DNA from: Kordia aestuariivivens
GTDB taxonomy: Bacteria; Bacteroidota; Bacteroidia; Flavobacteriales; Flavobacteriaceae
Direction of reading: 5' to 3'
Assembly (NCBI RefSeq): GCF_014397005.1
Contig: NZ_JACGWS010000021.1
Location: 1 to 64,000, forward strand
DNA length: 64,000 bases
Positions 10,991 to 18,754 of the stretch are shown here, piece after piece. Made by a program: the position numbers and the translations under genes. Positions within the stretch are counted from its first letter, which is position 1; each line of letters starts with the position of its first letter. The notes beneath the pieces are model-generated. The model made no database searches. It saw only the letters and a list, made by a program, of their open reading frames with translations, and had not been told where the DNA came from.

Positions 10991-10998
10991 CAAAAGTA
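10991..10998 (-). promoter_or_regulatory. Likely guaA -7 box, suggesting a leaderless mRNA
   Basis: TACTTTTG on the minus strand fits TAnnTTTG, with a TTTA near-match to the -33 element 18 bases upstream. The box ends 3 bases before the guaA ATG, so the transcript would start at or next to the start codon. Confidence 0.45.
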
Positions 10999-11181
10999 GT
11001 ATTTAGATTTTAGATTTAAACACTTCAATTGAAGATTTTTCAACACAATATTCACAGCTAATTGTTGATACCTTTTCTTTGCTATTTTACCAATAAATAG
11101 TGTTTTTCCTACATAAAAGAAAGGTATTACACTCTTACCCTTTTTCTTAGGTGCCTCTAATTTTGACAAAAAATAAAAACT

Positions 11182-12138
11182 ATGGGAAGAGTTTGTAGGG
11201 AGGTTCAGGTAAAGATTGAAGAAAAAATAGAAAAACCAATTATAGATTGGGAAGAAACACAAGAAGAAAAATGCCGTAATGAGCCTTGTAACTGGTGGAC
11301 ACTTTGCCTTAATAAAGTTTTTTGTTGGATTGTGGTCATCCTTGTTAAAGTAGTACGCTTTGTACTCGTCACTGTCTTAAAATGGGCCATTAGGATCGTA
11401 TGTGATTTGTTTTTTCTTTTATGGGACATCCAAGCGTTTCTAATTCTATTAGTGATGAGCATTCCTATCATAGGCGGAATTGTTCGAACTATTTTGAATT
11501 GGGCAACTGAAGGTTTATGGCGATTTGTTGGACTGATTGATTTTATAGCAAGTTTGGCAGGATTTCAACCACGTAAAAAAATGTATTTCGGAATTATAAT
11601 TCCAACACACAAAGGCACTCCTATTACAACTGAAGCCGCTTTGCAACCACAAATTACTGCTGCTATAGATCATATGGATCGTTTGTGTAATATTAATCTA
11701 ATTTATACTGGCGCTTACGATTCTGCGATTGATGCACCTTTTAATCCGTTGACTTATGCTTGCAATACAGAAGGTTTTTTTAGCGATTGGTTGTTGCATG
11801 GATCATTTTTTGAACTTGCTACTGCTTTATGCAAATTTGAAGACAGTTGGCGACGTCTTAGCGGTTATGGAGCAGAAATTATTGTTTTTGTAGTTGATGA
11901 TGTTACACCAAATTCTAAAGTAGGTTGTAGCATGGGACCAACAACAAACTATGTCGTGGTAGAAGCTCCTTCGAGAGATAATTTGACTTTACATGAAATA
12001 GCACATGCGTGTTTTTTAATACGTCATCCTGCTGATCCAAATAATGTTATGCATTCAATAGTAAAATCTTCTCCACAAATTTTAACAAATTGGCAAGTCT
12101 CCGTAATTCGTTCTAGCAGACATTGCGTGTATATATAA
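11182..12138 (+). CDS. Membrane-anchored zincin-like metalloprotease, unrecognised family
   Basis: A 318-residue protein. Residues about 45-135 form a string of very hydrophobic, Trp-rich helices (CWIVVILVKVVRFVLVTVL, LLVMSIPIIGGIVRTILNW). A soluble domain follows from RPRKKMYFGIIIP (about 132). Near the C-terminus HEIAHACFLIRH (about 275-286) gives HExxH with a third His, and NVMH about eight residues later resembles the Met-turn of metzincin or matrixin enzymes, which strongly suggests zinc binding. Several Cys are conserved-looking (CNINLIY, TYACN, ALCKF, VGCSMG) and may form disulfides. The spacing to the third His is one residue longer than the classical HExxHxxGxxH. The small membrane protein at 12152 follows after 13 bases. 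Confidence 0.75.
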   Translation: MGRVCREVQVKIEEKIEKPIIDWEETQEEKCRNEPCNWWTLCLNKVFCWIVVILVKVVRFVLVTVLKWAIRIVCDLFFLLWDIQAFLILLVMSIPIIGGIVRTILNWATEGLWRFVGLIDFIASLAGFQPRKKMYFGIIIPTHKGTPITTEAALQPQITAAIDHMDRLCNINLIYTGAYDSAIDAPFNPLTYACNTEGFFSDWLLHGSFFELATALCKFEDSWRRLSGYGAEIIVFVVDDVTPNSKVGCSMGPTTNYVVVEAPSRDNLTLHEIAHACFLIRHPADPNNVMHSIVKSSPQILTNWQVSVIRSSRHCVYI

Positions 12139-12151
12139 TCTTAATTATTGA

Positions 12152-12544
12152 ATGATGAAAAAAGAAATTTCTATCAATTCCATTGAGCAACTTCATGAAT
12201 TGAAATTTATTGTAAAACGTTTTAAAAATATTGAACTGAAATTACCGTATTTGAATGATGCGCAAAATGAAACATGGGAAGAATTAGTAAAGAAAGAATA
12301 TTTTAGTTGCGGCTGTACCACAGGAAGTTACTTTGTCGGTATCGGAATTTTATGCACGCTTGTATATATTGTATATACGTTACTATTTGAACTCCCAATT
12401 TCCATCAAGATAATTCTTATTACAATTGTTGGTATGGCAATTTTAGGAAAACTAGCTGGATTATTGTTTGCGCATTTTCGATTGCTGCGCGTTATACAAT
12501 CGCTGTATTATTTACGATTTAATAAGAACTATAAAAACACCTAA
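12152..12544 (+). CDS. Small two-span membrane protein next to the zincin
   Basis: A 130-residue protein I do not recognise. A charged N-terminal half (about 1-50) is followed by a CGCTTGSYF motif, then two membrane segments (about 63-80 and 87-108) and a basic tail. It starts 13 bases after the zincin stop and is probably co-transcribed; it may anchor, export or regulate the protease, but this is inferred only from position. Confidence 0.75.
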   Translation: MMKKEISINSIEQLHELKFIVKRFKNIELKLPYLNDAQNETWEELVKKEYFSCGCTTGSYFVGIGILCTLVYIVYTLLFELPISIKIILITIVGMAILGKLAGLLFAHFRLLRVIQSLYYLRFNKNYKNT

Positions 12545-12664
12545 CACACAACTATGCACTTGCTATTTCATTCTTACAATTCATAAATTCCGAGTTATTT
12601 TCTTTTATTAGCCATAATCTTTTTCTTAACTTTTATAATATATAAACCATATAAAATTATAATT

Positions 12665-12832
12665 ATGAAAAAAAAGAACCAAAAAGTATTAAAATTAAAC
12701 AAGAAAGCAATTTCTAAAATGAACAGTACTGAAGTTACTGGTGGAAACGACACCACGTACTTAACATGCGATCATTCCGCGTGTCGCTTAATAAAGTATA
12801 GTATTTTTATATCCTGCGAGTGTGCAAGATAA
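12665..12832 (+). CDS. Class I lanthipeptide-like precursor, 55 aa
   Basis: Leader MKKKNQKVLKLNKKAISKMN matches K-x-L-x-L-N-K-x-x-I-S-x-M, ending at a double glycine in EVTGG (residues 23-27). The core of 28 residues has Thr/Ser (DTTYLTC, HSAC, ISCEC) and four Cys. Its own ATG at 12665 and a terminator at 12863 make it a separate unit 120 bases after the membrane protein gene. No modification enzyme is adjacent. Together with 5976-6170 and the 54-55.6 kb cluster it belongs to a dispersed precursor set. Confidence 0.8.
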   Translation: MKKKNQKVLKLNKKAISKMNSTEVTGGNDTTYLTCDHSACRLIKYSIFISCECAR

Positions 12833-12862
12833 ATAGTAAAAGTTAGTATTTAAATCTTACAT

Positions 12863-12889
12863 AAAAGACCGGAATAATTTCGGTCTTTT
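12863..12889. terminator. Bidirectional terminator between precursor and bshC
   Basis: AAAAGACCG (12863-12871) pairs perfectly with CGGTCTTTT (12881-12889) over a 9-nt loop, with T-runs on both strands. It serves the plus-strand precursor and the minus-strand bshC. Confidence 0.85.
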
Positions 12890-12890
12890 T

Positions 12891-14498
12891 TCATAATTCT
12901 AACACCAAAAATTCTCCCGATAACGGTTGTAAATGTTCCACTAAAGTGGGAATTAAGTTTTCGCCGTGTTCTAAGTATAATTCGGAGAAATTTTGTCTTC
13001 TTTCCTGCAATGAGTTTCCTGGAAATAAAATTTCTTGTAAGTCTGTACTTCTGGAAACTTTATCTTTTAATCCTCTTTTTTGTGCTTTTAACAAACGCTT
13101 TTCCAAATGTTGCAAACCTTTGAGTTGCTTTTTTTCTTGTGCTGCAACTGCGCCAATAAACGATTGATCTGTTTGTTCTGCAATTTTGTATAAGTCTTTG
13201 AATTGTTGTTGTAAATGTTCTTTTTGCGAAGTGAAATCAATTTCAATATCGCTGAGTTCTTTTACTTTTTTGTTGACAAAAGCATCCCGTTTTAGGAATA
13301 AATCACGGTTGGTGATGTTTAACTTTACCATCTTTTCCGATTGCTTTTCGGTTTTTACCACAACAGAATTCCGCAGTAATATCATTGGAAAGGTCACGTT
13401 TACCGCTTCAAAGTAGGATTTCAATTCGAGCCAATACGCCAATTCTCCACCTCCGCCAATGTAACATAGGTTTGGCAGAATGATTTCTTGATATAATGGG
13501 CGCAATAATGCATTTGGTGAGAAACGGGCTGGAAATTCGTGGACTTCTTGTTGTATTTGCTCCGAGTTCCATCTCACGGAAGTGTTATTTACGGTAAAAA
13601 CACCATTTTTTTCAATGATCCGCTCGCGAATTCCTTCTGTAATATAGAATAGATTGATTTCTCTCGGATTGACTTGAATTTTATATGAATCGTTGACTTC
13701 CGTTAGTTTGTGAGCCGTTTCTAATACTTTTTTATGCGCCGTTTGTTGAAATAATTCGTTTTCTACAAACGGAATAAATAATTGTTTTAATGCTTTGTCG
13801 TTTCCATCCACAATAACCAAACCATATATTTTGAATAATTCGTTGGCAATGTAGCGTGTTGCAGCTGTAAGATTATCGTGTTTTAGATAACCTTCTTTGA
13901 ATAACGATTGCAATTGTTTTGCGTTGTTGCTGTTTCCTAATTCCTTTGAGAATACTTCAAAAACGTCTTGTAAACCTTCTGTTGAAAGTTCACCAACTGC
14001 GCCACTTGCTTCACGATTCCAACGTACTTTTTTGCCTTTGTAATTGAAGTAACATATTTCATCAAAATCATGATCTTCGGAAGCCATCCAATAGATTGGG
14101 ACAAATTCATAGTTTGGATGTTTCTCTTTTAATGTTGTAGCAAGATTTATGGTCGAAATTATTTTGTAGAGAAAGTATAATGGTCCAGTAAATAGGTTTA
14201 ATTGATGCCCAGTTGTGATGGTAAACGAATTTTCTGATGCTAATTTTTGAATGTTTTCGAGTGTTGCTTCAGAAGCATTTACGTTGCTGTATTGTTCCTG
14301 TAAAGCTTTTACTAAAACGGTTCTTTGTGAAACATCTGTCAAGCTAGATTGTTGCTTTTCTTGAATTTGCGCTTCAAAGTTTTCTAGTTTAGGAAAGCGA
14401 TTGTAAAATGGTGTTAGCGTTGATTTTTCAGCTAAGTAATCACACATTAACGGGGAAAAATATCCAGTTTCACTATAGGGAATACATTCTGTTGGCAT
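12891..14498 (-). CDS. bshC: Bacillithiol synthesis cysteine-adding enzyme BshC
   Basis: Putative cysteine ligase that joins Cys to glucosaminyl-malate in the last step of bacillithiol synthesis. The length (535) and motifs fit BshC: the N-terminal IPYSETGYFSPLMCDYL, the nucleotidyl-transferase-like TTGHQLNLFTGPLYFLYKI (about 95-113), PIYWMASEDHDFDEI (HxGH-equivalent region) and the C-terminal coiled coil (about 390-460). BshA and BshB are not in the window, as is usual in Bacteroidota, where the pathway is scattered. Convergent with the peptide gene at 12665. Confidence 0.95.
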   Translation of the reverse strand: MPTECIPYSETGYFSPLMCDYLAEKSTLTPFYNRFPKLENFEAQIQEKQQSSLTDVSQRTVLVKALQEQYSNVNASEATLENIQKLASENSFTITTGHQLNLFTGPLYFLYKIISTINLATTLKEKHPNYEFVPIYWMASEDHDFDEICYFNYKGKKVRWNREASGAVGELSTEGLQDVFEVFSKELGNSNNAKQLQSLFKEGYLKHDNLTAATRYIANELFKIYGLVIVDGNDKALKQLFIPFVENELFQQTAHKKVLETAHKLTEVNDSYKIQVNPREINLFYITEGIRERIIEKNGVFTVNNTSVRWNSEQIQQEVHEFPARFSPNALLRPLYQEIILPNLCYIGGGGELAYWLELKSYFEAVNVTFPMILLRNSVVVKTEKQSEKMVKLNITNRDLFLKRDAFVNKKVKELSDIEIDFTSQKEHLQQQFKDLYKIAEQTDQSFIGAVAAQEKKQLKGLQHLEKRLLKAQKRGLKDKVSRSTDLQEILFPGNSLQERRQNFSELYLEHGENLIPTLVEHLQPLSGEFLVLEL

Positions 14499-14595
14499 AG
14501 TTGGTCGTGAGAATTTAAGGTTGCTAAGATACCATTATTTGAAATGTGATTTTCTCAAAGTTTCGTTAAGATATTCTTTTTCAAATTTATTTAGT

Positions 14596-14603
14596 TAGCT
14601 TTG
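14596..14603 (+). promoter_or_regulatory. Likely -7 box of the M14 carboxypeptidase gene
   Basis: TAGCTTTG fits TAnnTTTG and lies 25 bases before the ATG. No clear -33 TTTG at the expected distance, so moderate support only. Confidence 0.4.
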
Positions 14604-14628
14604 ATGTCTATCTAACTTATCATTCATA

Positions 14629-17106
14629 ATGAGACGACATCTTTTTACTTTACTTTCATTTTTTCTATTTTCTATTTCAGCTTTTGCGCAAACCATTCAA
14701 TCGCCATCCGAGTTTTTAGGATACGAATTGGGAACGCGCTTTACCAATCATTACCAAGTGGTTGATTATTATCAGTATCTAGCGGAAGCTTCTGATATGG
14801 TTCAACTTCAAGAATATGGTAAAACAAACGAGCAACGTTTGTTACAAGTTGCCTACGTTTCAACTCCTGAAAATTTAGAAAATTTAGAAAACATCCGAAA
14901 GAATCATCTAGCGAATGCTGGTATTGGAACAGCTTCAACTACAGCAAATAAAGCCATTGTTTGGTTGAGTTATAATGTGCACGGAAACGAATCGTCAAGT
15001 ACGGAAGCTTCCATGCAAACTACCTACGAATTGATTACACAAAAGAAAGCTTGGCTGCAAAATACAGTTGCGATTATAGATCCGTGTATTAATCCTGATG
15101 GACGCGACAGATATGTAAATTGGTACAACCAAGTGGCTAGTTTTCCATACAATTCAAACCAGAAAGCAAAAGAACATAAAGAACCTTGGCCAGGCGGAAG
15201 ACCAAATCATTATTTGTTTGATTTAAACAGAGATTGGGCTTGGGCAACGCAAGTAGAAACGCGTCAACGTTTGAAAATATATAATACATGGTTGCCACAT
15301 ATTCATGTCGATTTTCACGAACAAGGCATTAATGAACCGTATTATTTTGCGCCTGCCGCAGAACCGTTTCATGAAGTTATTACTGATTGGCAACGTGATT
15401 TTCAAACACAAATTGGAAAAAATCATGCTGGATATTTTGATAAAGAAGGTTGGTTGTATTTTACCAGAGAACGTTTTGATTTGTTTTATCCAAGTTACGG
15501 AGATACGTATCCAACGTTTAATGGTGCTATTGGAATGACCTACGAGCAAGCCGGACACGGAAGAGCTGGTTTGGGAATTTTGAATGACGAAGGCGATTTA
15601 CTAAGCTTAAAAGATAGAATTGCGCATCATCACACTACTGGATTGTCTACGGTTGAAATTTCTTCAAAGAACGCTGATAAGTTGAATTCAGAGTTTAAAA
15701 AATATTTTAGCAAGAACGATTTCACCTATAAAAGTTATGTGTTAGAAGGAAATCAAGATCGAGTTGATAAGTTAGCGGAATTGTTAGACAGACACGAAAT
15801 TAAATATGGTTTTATTTCAGATATTACTGTAAAAGGTTTGGATTACGAAAGTGGCTCGCAAAAATCAACGAACGTTACTCACGGACTTGTAGTCAGCACA
15901 AATCAACCAAAAGCAAAAATGGTAAAAGTATTGTTTGAATCAAATGCGAAGTTGAGTGATTCATTGACATACGATATTACGGCTTGGAGTATTCCGTATG
16001 CGTACGGTTTGAAAACGGTTGCTACTAAAACGATCGTAAAACCAGATGCGCCAAATAAAACTTTTATTCAAAATACTTCTAACGAAAACGCAACTGCGTA
16101 TGTTGCACGCTGGAATACGGTAAAAGATGCTTCTTTTTTGAGTGCATTATTACAGCAAGGAATTCGAGTGCGTTTTACAGAGAAATCATTTGTTTCTGGT
16201 GGAAATACGTATGATCGCGGTTCGTTAATTATCACGCGAAGCGATAATAAAGATGTAGAGAAATTTACGCAAAAAGTAAATTCTTTGGCGAATAAAATGA
16301 AGATTAGCCTAACAAATCTTGCTTCTGGATTTTCAACAAGTGGCGTTGATTTAGGTTCACCTGATGTGAAAGAAATTAAAATACCGAAAGTAGCTGTCAT
16401 GTCTGGAAATGCAACAAGTTCACTCGGTTTTGGAGAACTTTGGTATTTCTTTGAGCAAGAATTAAAGTTTCCGGTAACGAATATTAATTCAGAAAATTTT
16501 TCAGCAAATACACTGAACTCGTTCAATGTTTTAGTGTTACCAAACGGAAATTATCAATCGCTGTTTGATAAAGATGGATTGAAAGTCTTGAAAAACTGGG
16601 TTTCTCGCGGTGGAAAAGTAATCGCTATTGGAAGTTCACTGAATACATTTGCAGGAAAAGATGGTTTTGGATTGGCTAAAAAAGAAAAGAGTGATGAAGA
16701 AAAAGATAAAAACAAAGTCGTTTCGTATGCAAAAAGTGAACGCGAGCGTGTTTCAAATTATATTACGGGCGCCATTTTTAAAACTAAAGTAGACAACACA
16801 CATCCACTAGCTTTTGGATATGACGAATCGTATTTCACGTTAAAATTAGGAAGCAACGCCTTTAAATATTTAGATAAAGGCTTCACGGTTTCCTATTTAG
16901 AAGATACCAAAGCCGTTTCTGGTTTTGCAGGACATAAAGCAGCAAAAAATATTAAAAACACATTGGTTTTCGGAGAACACAGATTAGGCAACGGAAGTAT
17001 GATTTATATGGTAGACAATCCGATGTTTAGAGCTTTTTGGGAGAATGGAAAGTTGTTTTTTGTGAATGCTATTTTCTTGGTGAATAATAATAGTTTTGAA
17101 CTTTAA
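14629..17106 (+). CDS. Secreted M14 family zinc carboxypeptidase
   Basis: An 825-residue exported peptidase with a clear Sec signal (MRRHLFTLLSFFLFSISAFAQ). The M14 domain shows zinc ligands in NVHGNESSSTEASM (His and Glu, about 116-121), NPDGRDRYVNWYN, and the conserved DFHEQGINEPYYFAP, with the likely catalytic Glu in MTYEQAGHGRAG (about 305). Its C-terminal half (about 580-780) resembles the glutamine-amidotransferase-like domain that large Bacteroidota M14 enzymes carry. Probably degrades peptides in the periplasm or outside. Monocistronic. Confidence 0.93.
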   Translation: MRRHLFTLLSFFLFSISAFAQTIQSPSEFLGYELGTRFTNHYQVVDYYQYLAEASDMVQLQEYGKTNEQRLLQVAYVSTPENLENLENIRKNHLANAGIGTASTTANKAIVWLSYNVHGNESSSTEASMQTTYELITQKKAWLQNTVAIIDPCINPDGRDRYVNWYNQVASFPYNSNQKAKEHKEPWPGGRPNHYLFDLNRDWAWATQVETRQRLKIYNTWLPHIHVDFHEQGINEPYYFAPAAEPFHEVITDWQRDFQTQIGKNHAGYFDKEGWLYFTRERFDLFYPSYGDTYPTFNGAIGMTYEQAGHGRAGLGILNDEGDLLSLKDRIAHHHTTGLSTVEISSKNADKLNSEFKKYFSKNDFTYKSYVLEGNQDRVDKLAELLDRHEIKYGFISDITVKGLDYESGSQKSTNVTHGLVVSTNQPKAKMVKVLFESNAKLSDSLTYDITAWSIPYAYGLKTVATKTIVKPDAPNKTFIQNTSNENATAYVARWNTVKDASFLSALLQQGIRVRFTEKSFVSGGNTYDRGSLIITRSDNKDVEKFTQKVNSLANKMKISLTNLASGFSTSGVDLGSPDVKEIKIPKVAVMSGNATSSLGFGELWYFFEQELKFPVTNINSENFSANTLNSFNVLVLPNGNYQSLFDKDGLKVLKNWVSRGGKVIAIGSSLNTFAGKDGFGLAKKEKSDEEKDKNKVVSYAKSERERVSNYITGAIFKTKVDNTHPLAFGYDESYFTLKLGSNAFKYLDKGFTVSYLEDTKAVSGFAGHKAAKNIKNTLVFGEHRLGNGSMIYMVDNPMFRAFWENGKLFFVNAIFLVNNNSFEL

Positions 17107-17113
17107 ATTAGAT

Positions 17114-17162
17114 CGCTTCGCTGTTGGACTCGCTTCGCTGTTGGACTCGCTTCGCTGTTGGA
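17114..17162. repeat. Three tandem copies of a 17-bp unit
   Basis: CGCTTCGCTGTTGGACT occurs at 17114-17130 and 17131-17147, with a third copy at 17148-17162 diverging at its end. Variants of the same unit recur in the gap 35137-35292. G+C-richer than its surroundings. Confidence 0.85.
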
Positions 17163-17257
17163 ACGCACTAAAGCGCTGTTAGACTTGCGCTGACGCGCTT
17201 TTGGGTTTACTCTTTGTGCTTTTTGTTGATTTGTTTTTTGAAAATAATTTTCATCTA

Positions 17258-17337
17258 GTCATTACGAAAGTTTTGAAAAAAACTTGTGGCAATCTGCTTT
17301 TCCATTAACAGATTACTTCACTATCGTTCGTAATGAC
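17258..17337. repeat. 80-bp palindromic element (GTCATTACGAA type)
   Basis: Outer arms GTCATTACGAA (17258-17268) and TTCGTAATGAC (17327-17337) are perfect complements; inner AATCTG (17291-17296) and CAGATT (17309-17314) also pair. The layout resembles the widespread bacterial GTCATTGCGAG...GCAATC dispersed palindromes. It sits between the convergent M14 and rimO genes. Confidence 0.75.
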
Positions 17338-17386
17338 GTTTCAAACACTTTTACATTTAAAATTTAGAATTTAACATTCATCATTT

Positions 17387-18688
17387 CTAAACTGGTTCCG
17401 CATACAAATCAAAGTCTGCTGCTTCTGTAATTTTTACGTTTACGAATTCGCCTTGTTTTACGTAGAATTTTGCTGCATCAATCAACACTTCGTTATCAAC
17501 ATCTGGAGAGTCAAATTCGGTACGACCGACAAAATAGTTTCCTTCTTTTCTGTCAATGATACATTTGAACGTTTCTCCAATTTTTTGTTGATTTAATTCC
17601 CAAGAGATTTGAGATTGAATTTCCATGATTTTGTTAGCACGTTGTTTTTTCACATCTTCTGGCACATTATCTTCTAACTTGTACGCATGTGTGTTTTCTT
17701 CGTGAGAATAGGTAAAACATCCCAAACGCTCAAAACGCATTTCTTCCACCCATTTTTTTAGTGTTTGAAAGTGCTCTTCAGTTTCGCCTGGATATCCAAC
17801 GATTAATGTGGTTCTGATGGTCATTTCAGGAACTGCCGCTCTGAATTCTTTTAATAGCTTGGTAGTTTTTGCTTGATTCGTTCCACGACGCATTGACTTC
17901 AAGATGTCATCTGCGATGTGTTGTAATGGAATGTCTAAATAGTTACAAATCTTCGGTTCCTGATTCATCACATCTAAAACGTCCATTGGAAATCCTGCTG
18001 GAAAGGCATAATGTAACCGAATCCATTCGATTCCTTCTACTTTCACCAACTCTTTTAATAATTCAGCAAGGTTTCGTTTTTTGTAGATATCTAATCCGTA
18101 ATAGGTTAAATCTTGTGCGATCAAAATTAATTCTTTCACTCCTTTTGCCGCTAATTTTTCCGTTTCCGTTACCAAATGTTCAATTGGTTTCGATTTGTGC
18201 TTTCCACGCATGATTGGAATTGCACAAAATGAACACGGACGATCGCAACCTTCTGCAATTTTAAGATATGCATAGTTTTTTGGTGTGGTTGTAATTCGCT
18301 CACCAATCAATTCATGTTTGTAATCTGCACCTAATGCTTTTAATAAACGTGGTAAATCTGACGTTCCAAAATATTGGTCAACATCTGGAATTTCGGCTTC
18401 TAAATCGGGCTTATAACGCTCACTCAAACAACCTGTTACAAAGACTTTATCTACAACTCCTTCTTCTTTTTTCTGAACGTAATCTAAAATGGTATTAACA
18501 CTTTCTTCTTTTGCATTATTAATGAATCCGCACGTGTTAATCACCACAATATTTCCTTCTTCTTCATGTACAACTTCTTTGCCATTGGCTTTCAATTGTC
18601 CCATCAACACTTCAGAGTCATATACATTCTTAGAACATCCAAGTGTTACGACATTGATCTTGTTTTTCTTTAAAGTCTTCGTTCTCAT
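17387..18688 (-). CDS. rimO: Ribosomal protein uS12 methylthiotransferase RimO
   Basis: Radical-SAM enzyme that adds a methylthio group to the Asp of ribosomal protein uS12. UPF0004 domain with cysteines in TLGCSKNVYDSE, NTCGFINNAKEES and VTGCLSERY; radical-SAM CxxxCxxC in AEGCDRPCSFCAIPIMRG; C-terminal TRAM domain (about 370-433). The SxxCSxNxxDxE signature is RimO rather than MiaB. Start at ATG 18688 (433 residues); the frame extends to 18709, but that longer start lies inside the TATCTTTG promoter box. Confidence 0.96.
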   Translation of the reverse strand: MRTKTLKKNKINVVTLGCSKNVYDSEVLMGQLKANGKEVVHEEEGNIVVINTCGFINNAKEESVNTILDYVQKKEEGVVDKVFVTGCLSERYKPDLEAEIPDVDQYFGTSDLPRLLKALGADYKHELIGERITTTPKNYAYLKIAEGCDRPCSFCAIPIMRGKHKSKPIEHLVTETEKLAAKGVKELILIAQDLTYYGLDIYKKRNLAELLKELVKVEGIEWIRLHYAFPAGFPMDVLDVMNQEPKICNYLDIPLQHIADDILKSMRRGTNQAKTTKLLKEFRAAVPEMTIRTTLIVGYPGETEEHFQTLKKWVEEMRFERLGCFTYSHEENTHAYKLEDNVPEDVKKQRANKIMEIQSQISWELNQQKIGETFKCIIDRKEGNYFVGRTEFDSPDVDNEVLIDAAKFYVKQGEFVNVKITEAADFDLYAEPV

Positions 18689-18706
18689 ATCAAAAAATTC
18701 AGTTGG

Positions 18707-18714
18707 CAAAGATA
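18707..18714 (-). promoter_or_regulatory. Likely rimO -7 box
   Basis: TATCTTTG on the minus strand fits TAnnTTTG, 18 bases before the rimO ATG at 18688. It argues against translation from 18709. Confidence 0.5.
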
Positions 18715-18735
18715 CGATGTAATTTAAACCTTTGG

Positions 18736-18743
18736 TATATTTG
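18736..18743 (+). promoter_or_regulatory. Likely -7 box of the serine hydrolase gene
   Basis: TATATTTG fits TAnnTTTG, 11 bases before ATG 18755 and 26 before ATG 18770. It lies back to back with the rimO box, 21 bases apart, so the two promoters share their upstream DNA. Confidence 0.5.
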
Positions 18744-18754
18744 AGCGTCTTAAT

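Noticed and set aside
10966-11262. Minus-strand frame of 98 residues overlapping the guaA start and the zincin gene start
   Set aside because: Composition (Phe/Tyr-rich) fits an antisense shadow; it covers the guaA promoter box and the opposite-strand zincin start.
16068-16526. 152-residue minus-strand frame inside the M14 carboxypeptidase gene
   Set aside because: Shadow of the conserved M14 gene; no recognisable protein features.
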